Assembly (NCBI GenBank): GCA_016870855.1
Contig: VGAF01000023.1
Coordinates: 1-13,852, forward strand
DNA: 13,852 nt
Source of the DNA: Actinomycetota bacterium
Lineage (GTDB): Bacteria; Actinomycetota; Actinomycetes; Nanopelagicales; Nanopelagicaceae
Direction: 5' to 3'
Shown here: positions 12,800 to 13,852 of the stretch, piece after piece
Layout of the letters: each line of letters opens with the position of its first letter
How positions within the stretch are numbered: position 1 is the stretch's first letter
Made by a program: the position numbers and the translations under genes
The notes under the pieces: model-generated
The model's database searches: none
Told to the model about the DNA's origin: nothing
The model's input: the letters and a program-made list of their open reading frames with translations, nothing else

Positions 12800-13852
12800 T
12801 CAGCGCCCTTCTTCAATAGCTCGCTTAGCGGGATTCCCGGAGCGAGATTTCTTCTTGGGTGGGACTTTATTTACCGGCGATCCAAGAGATGGCATACCAG
12901 TGGCCATTGCTGGCGGTAGGCCCATTCCACCCGAAAAATTCCCACCTCTCATCTGTTTCATCATCTTCTGAGCGGCGCTAAATCTATCTACAAGATTATT
13001 AACTTCAGTAACGGTTCTTCCACTCCCCTTCGCAATTCGACTTCGACGGGAACCGTTGAGAATCTTTGGATTCTTCCGTTCCGTTGGAGTCATCGATTGC
13101 ACGATTGCTTGAGTACGAATCAACTCATCATCATCTAGAGAATCGATCTGCTTGCGCATCGCTGCGCTATTGGCCCCTGGCAATAAACCTAAGATTTTCG
13201 ACATTGAACCCATCTTCTTCATGGCTTGAATCTGTTCGAGAAAGTCCTCCAAAGTGAATTCCTCACCTGCTACAAACTTCTCTTCTAGTCGCTTTGCGGT
13301 ATCGCCATCAATCGCTCTCTTTGCTTGTTCCGCCAGCGTCGCGATATCTCCGAGCCCGAGGATTCTCGAAGCCATTCGATCGGGATAGAAGTAATCAAAA
13401 TCAGTGAGTTTCTCACCGGCTGATGCAAAGAGAATTGGTTTCTTCGTGGTCTCCGCTATCGAGAGTGCGGCGCCGCCCTTTGCATCGCCATCTAGTTTTG
13501 TTAAAACAACTGCATCGAAGCCAACGCCTTCCTCGAATGCTTTAGCGGTTCTAACCGCATCTTGACCGATCATGGCATCTACAACAAATAGGACTTCATC
13601 CGGTGAGACGGCGCGCTTGATCTCACTTGCCTGCTGCATCAACTCTTCATCGATACCGAGGCGTCCGGCGGTATCGACAATAACGACATTAAACAATTTT
13701 GACTTAGAAAGTTCGATTCCGCTTTTGGCAACTGCGACTGGATTACCAGAACCATTTCCTGGCTCCGGAGCATGAATCGGCACTCCAATTGACTGAGCGA
13801 GGAGAGTTAACTGGGTGACTGCATTTGGTCGCTGAAGATCAGCTGCTACAAG
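12800..13852 (-). CDS. ffh: Signal recognition particle protein Ffh (5'-truncated by window)
   Basis: The C-terminal 350 residues of Ffh/SRP54, the GTPase that binds signal sequences and 4.5S RNA and delivers ribosomes to FtsY at the membrane. The frame is open to the right edge (LVAADLQRPNAVTQLTLLAQSIGVP precedes the first internal GTG at 13783), so the N domain and P-loop lie outside. Present are DTAGRLGIDEELM (G3), TKLDGDAKGGAALS (G4), and FASAGEKLTDFDYFYPDRMASRILGLGD (G5/closing region). The M domain follows, with FLEQIQAMKKMGSMSKILGLLPG (finger-loop side) and the RNA-binding helix region SRRSRIAKGSGRTVTEVNNLVDRF. A Gly/Met/Pro-rich and basic tail (GGMGLPPAMATGMP; PPKKKSRSG) ends the protein. 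Position before rpsP matches actinobacterial order. Confidence 0.97.
   Translation of the reverse strand, partial: LVAADLQRPNAVTQLTLLAQSIGVPIHAPEPGNGSGNPVAVAKSGIELSKSKLFNVVIVDTAGRLGIDEELMQQASEIKRAVSPDEVLFVVDAMIGQDAVRTAKAFEEGVGFDAVVLTKLDGDAKGGAALSIAETTKKPILFASAGEKLTDFDYFYPDRMASRILGLGDIATLAEQAKRAIDGDTAKRLEEKFVAGEEFTLEDFLEQIQAMKKMGSMSKILGLLPGANSAAMRKQIDSLDDDELIRTQAIVQSMTPTERKNPKILNGSRRSRIAKGSGRTVTEVNNLVDRFSAAQKMMKQMRGGNFSGGMGLPPAMATGMPSLGSPVNKVPPKKKSRSGNPAKRAIEEGR

Noticed and set aside
1..13852. tRNA, rRNA, CRISPR array, insertion sequence, toxin-antitoxin or defence genes
   Set aside because: None was seen: no regularly spaced repeats, no transposase motifs or terminal inverted repeats, and every sizeable open frame with a recognisable product is a housekeeping or conserved actinobacterial gene.

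Overview
The window is a gene-dense stretch of an actinobacterial chromosome. It carries several families found almost only in Actinobacteria (DUF3159, DUF3093, DUF4193, and an S16 with an acidic Ala/Glu-rich tail). Gene order from the RNA methyltransferase through the paired TrkA proteins, DUF3159, dUTPase, DUF3093 and DUF4193 matches, as I recall it, the Rv2689c-Rv2699c block of Mycobacterium tuberculosis. The base composition looks near 45-50% G+C by eye, spacers are tiny, and several genes found in that block elsewhere are missing. This suggests a small-genome, low-GC aquatic actinobacterium such as the acI/Nanopelagicales group. That placement is inference; no rRNA gene is present to confirm it.

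Layout. 1-2583 (+) holds the 3' end of a thiolase and a complete FadJ-type hydratase/dehydrogenase, a fatty-acid beta-oxidation pair. 2612-2779 (-) is a short remnant of dxs, cut off right next to the fadJ stop. 2813-6671 (-) holds aconitase and a TRAM-domain, Fe-S RNA (uracil-C5) methyltransferase. 6735-8056 (+) is a pair of overlapping TrkA/KTN potassium-uptake regulators. 8053-9730 (-) is an overlapping three-gene operon: hotdog thioesterase, dUTPase and the membrane protein DUF3159. 9751-10176 (+) is the membrane protein DUF3093 and 10184-10477 (-) the DUF4193 zinc-ribbon-like protein. 10605-13852 (-) is the translation and secretion block ffh, rpsP, khpA, rimM, trmD, with ffh running off the right edge.

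How the genes work together. The left end is central carbon metabolism (beta-oxidation, TCA cycle). The middle is housekeeping: RNA modification, potassium homeostasis, dUTP sanitation. The right end is ribosome assembly (S16, RimM, KhpA), tRNA m1G37 modification (TrmD) and signal-recognition-particle targeting (Ffh). Coupling is tight, with ATGA start/stop overlaps at four junctions (trkA pair, thioesterase/dut, dut/DUF3159, rimM/trmD). Several promoters have a TANNNT -10 element 6-8 nt from the start codon, which implies leaderless mRNAs.

I found no defence island, CRISPR array, transposon, prophage or tRNA, and no clear sign of an undescribed multi-gene system. The observations most worth a second look are the truncated dxs relic with an ATA where its start codon should be, an 8-bp inverted repeat over the aconitase promoter, a Glu in place of the usual catalytic Asp in TrmD, and the gene losses and rearrangement relative to the usual actinobacterial order.
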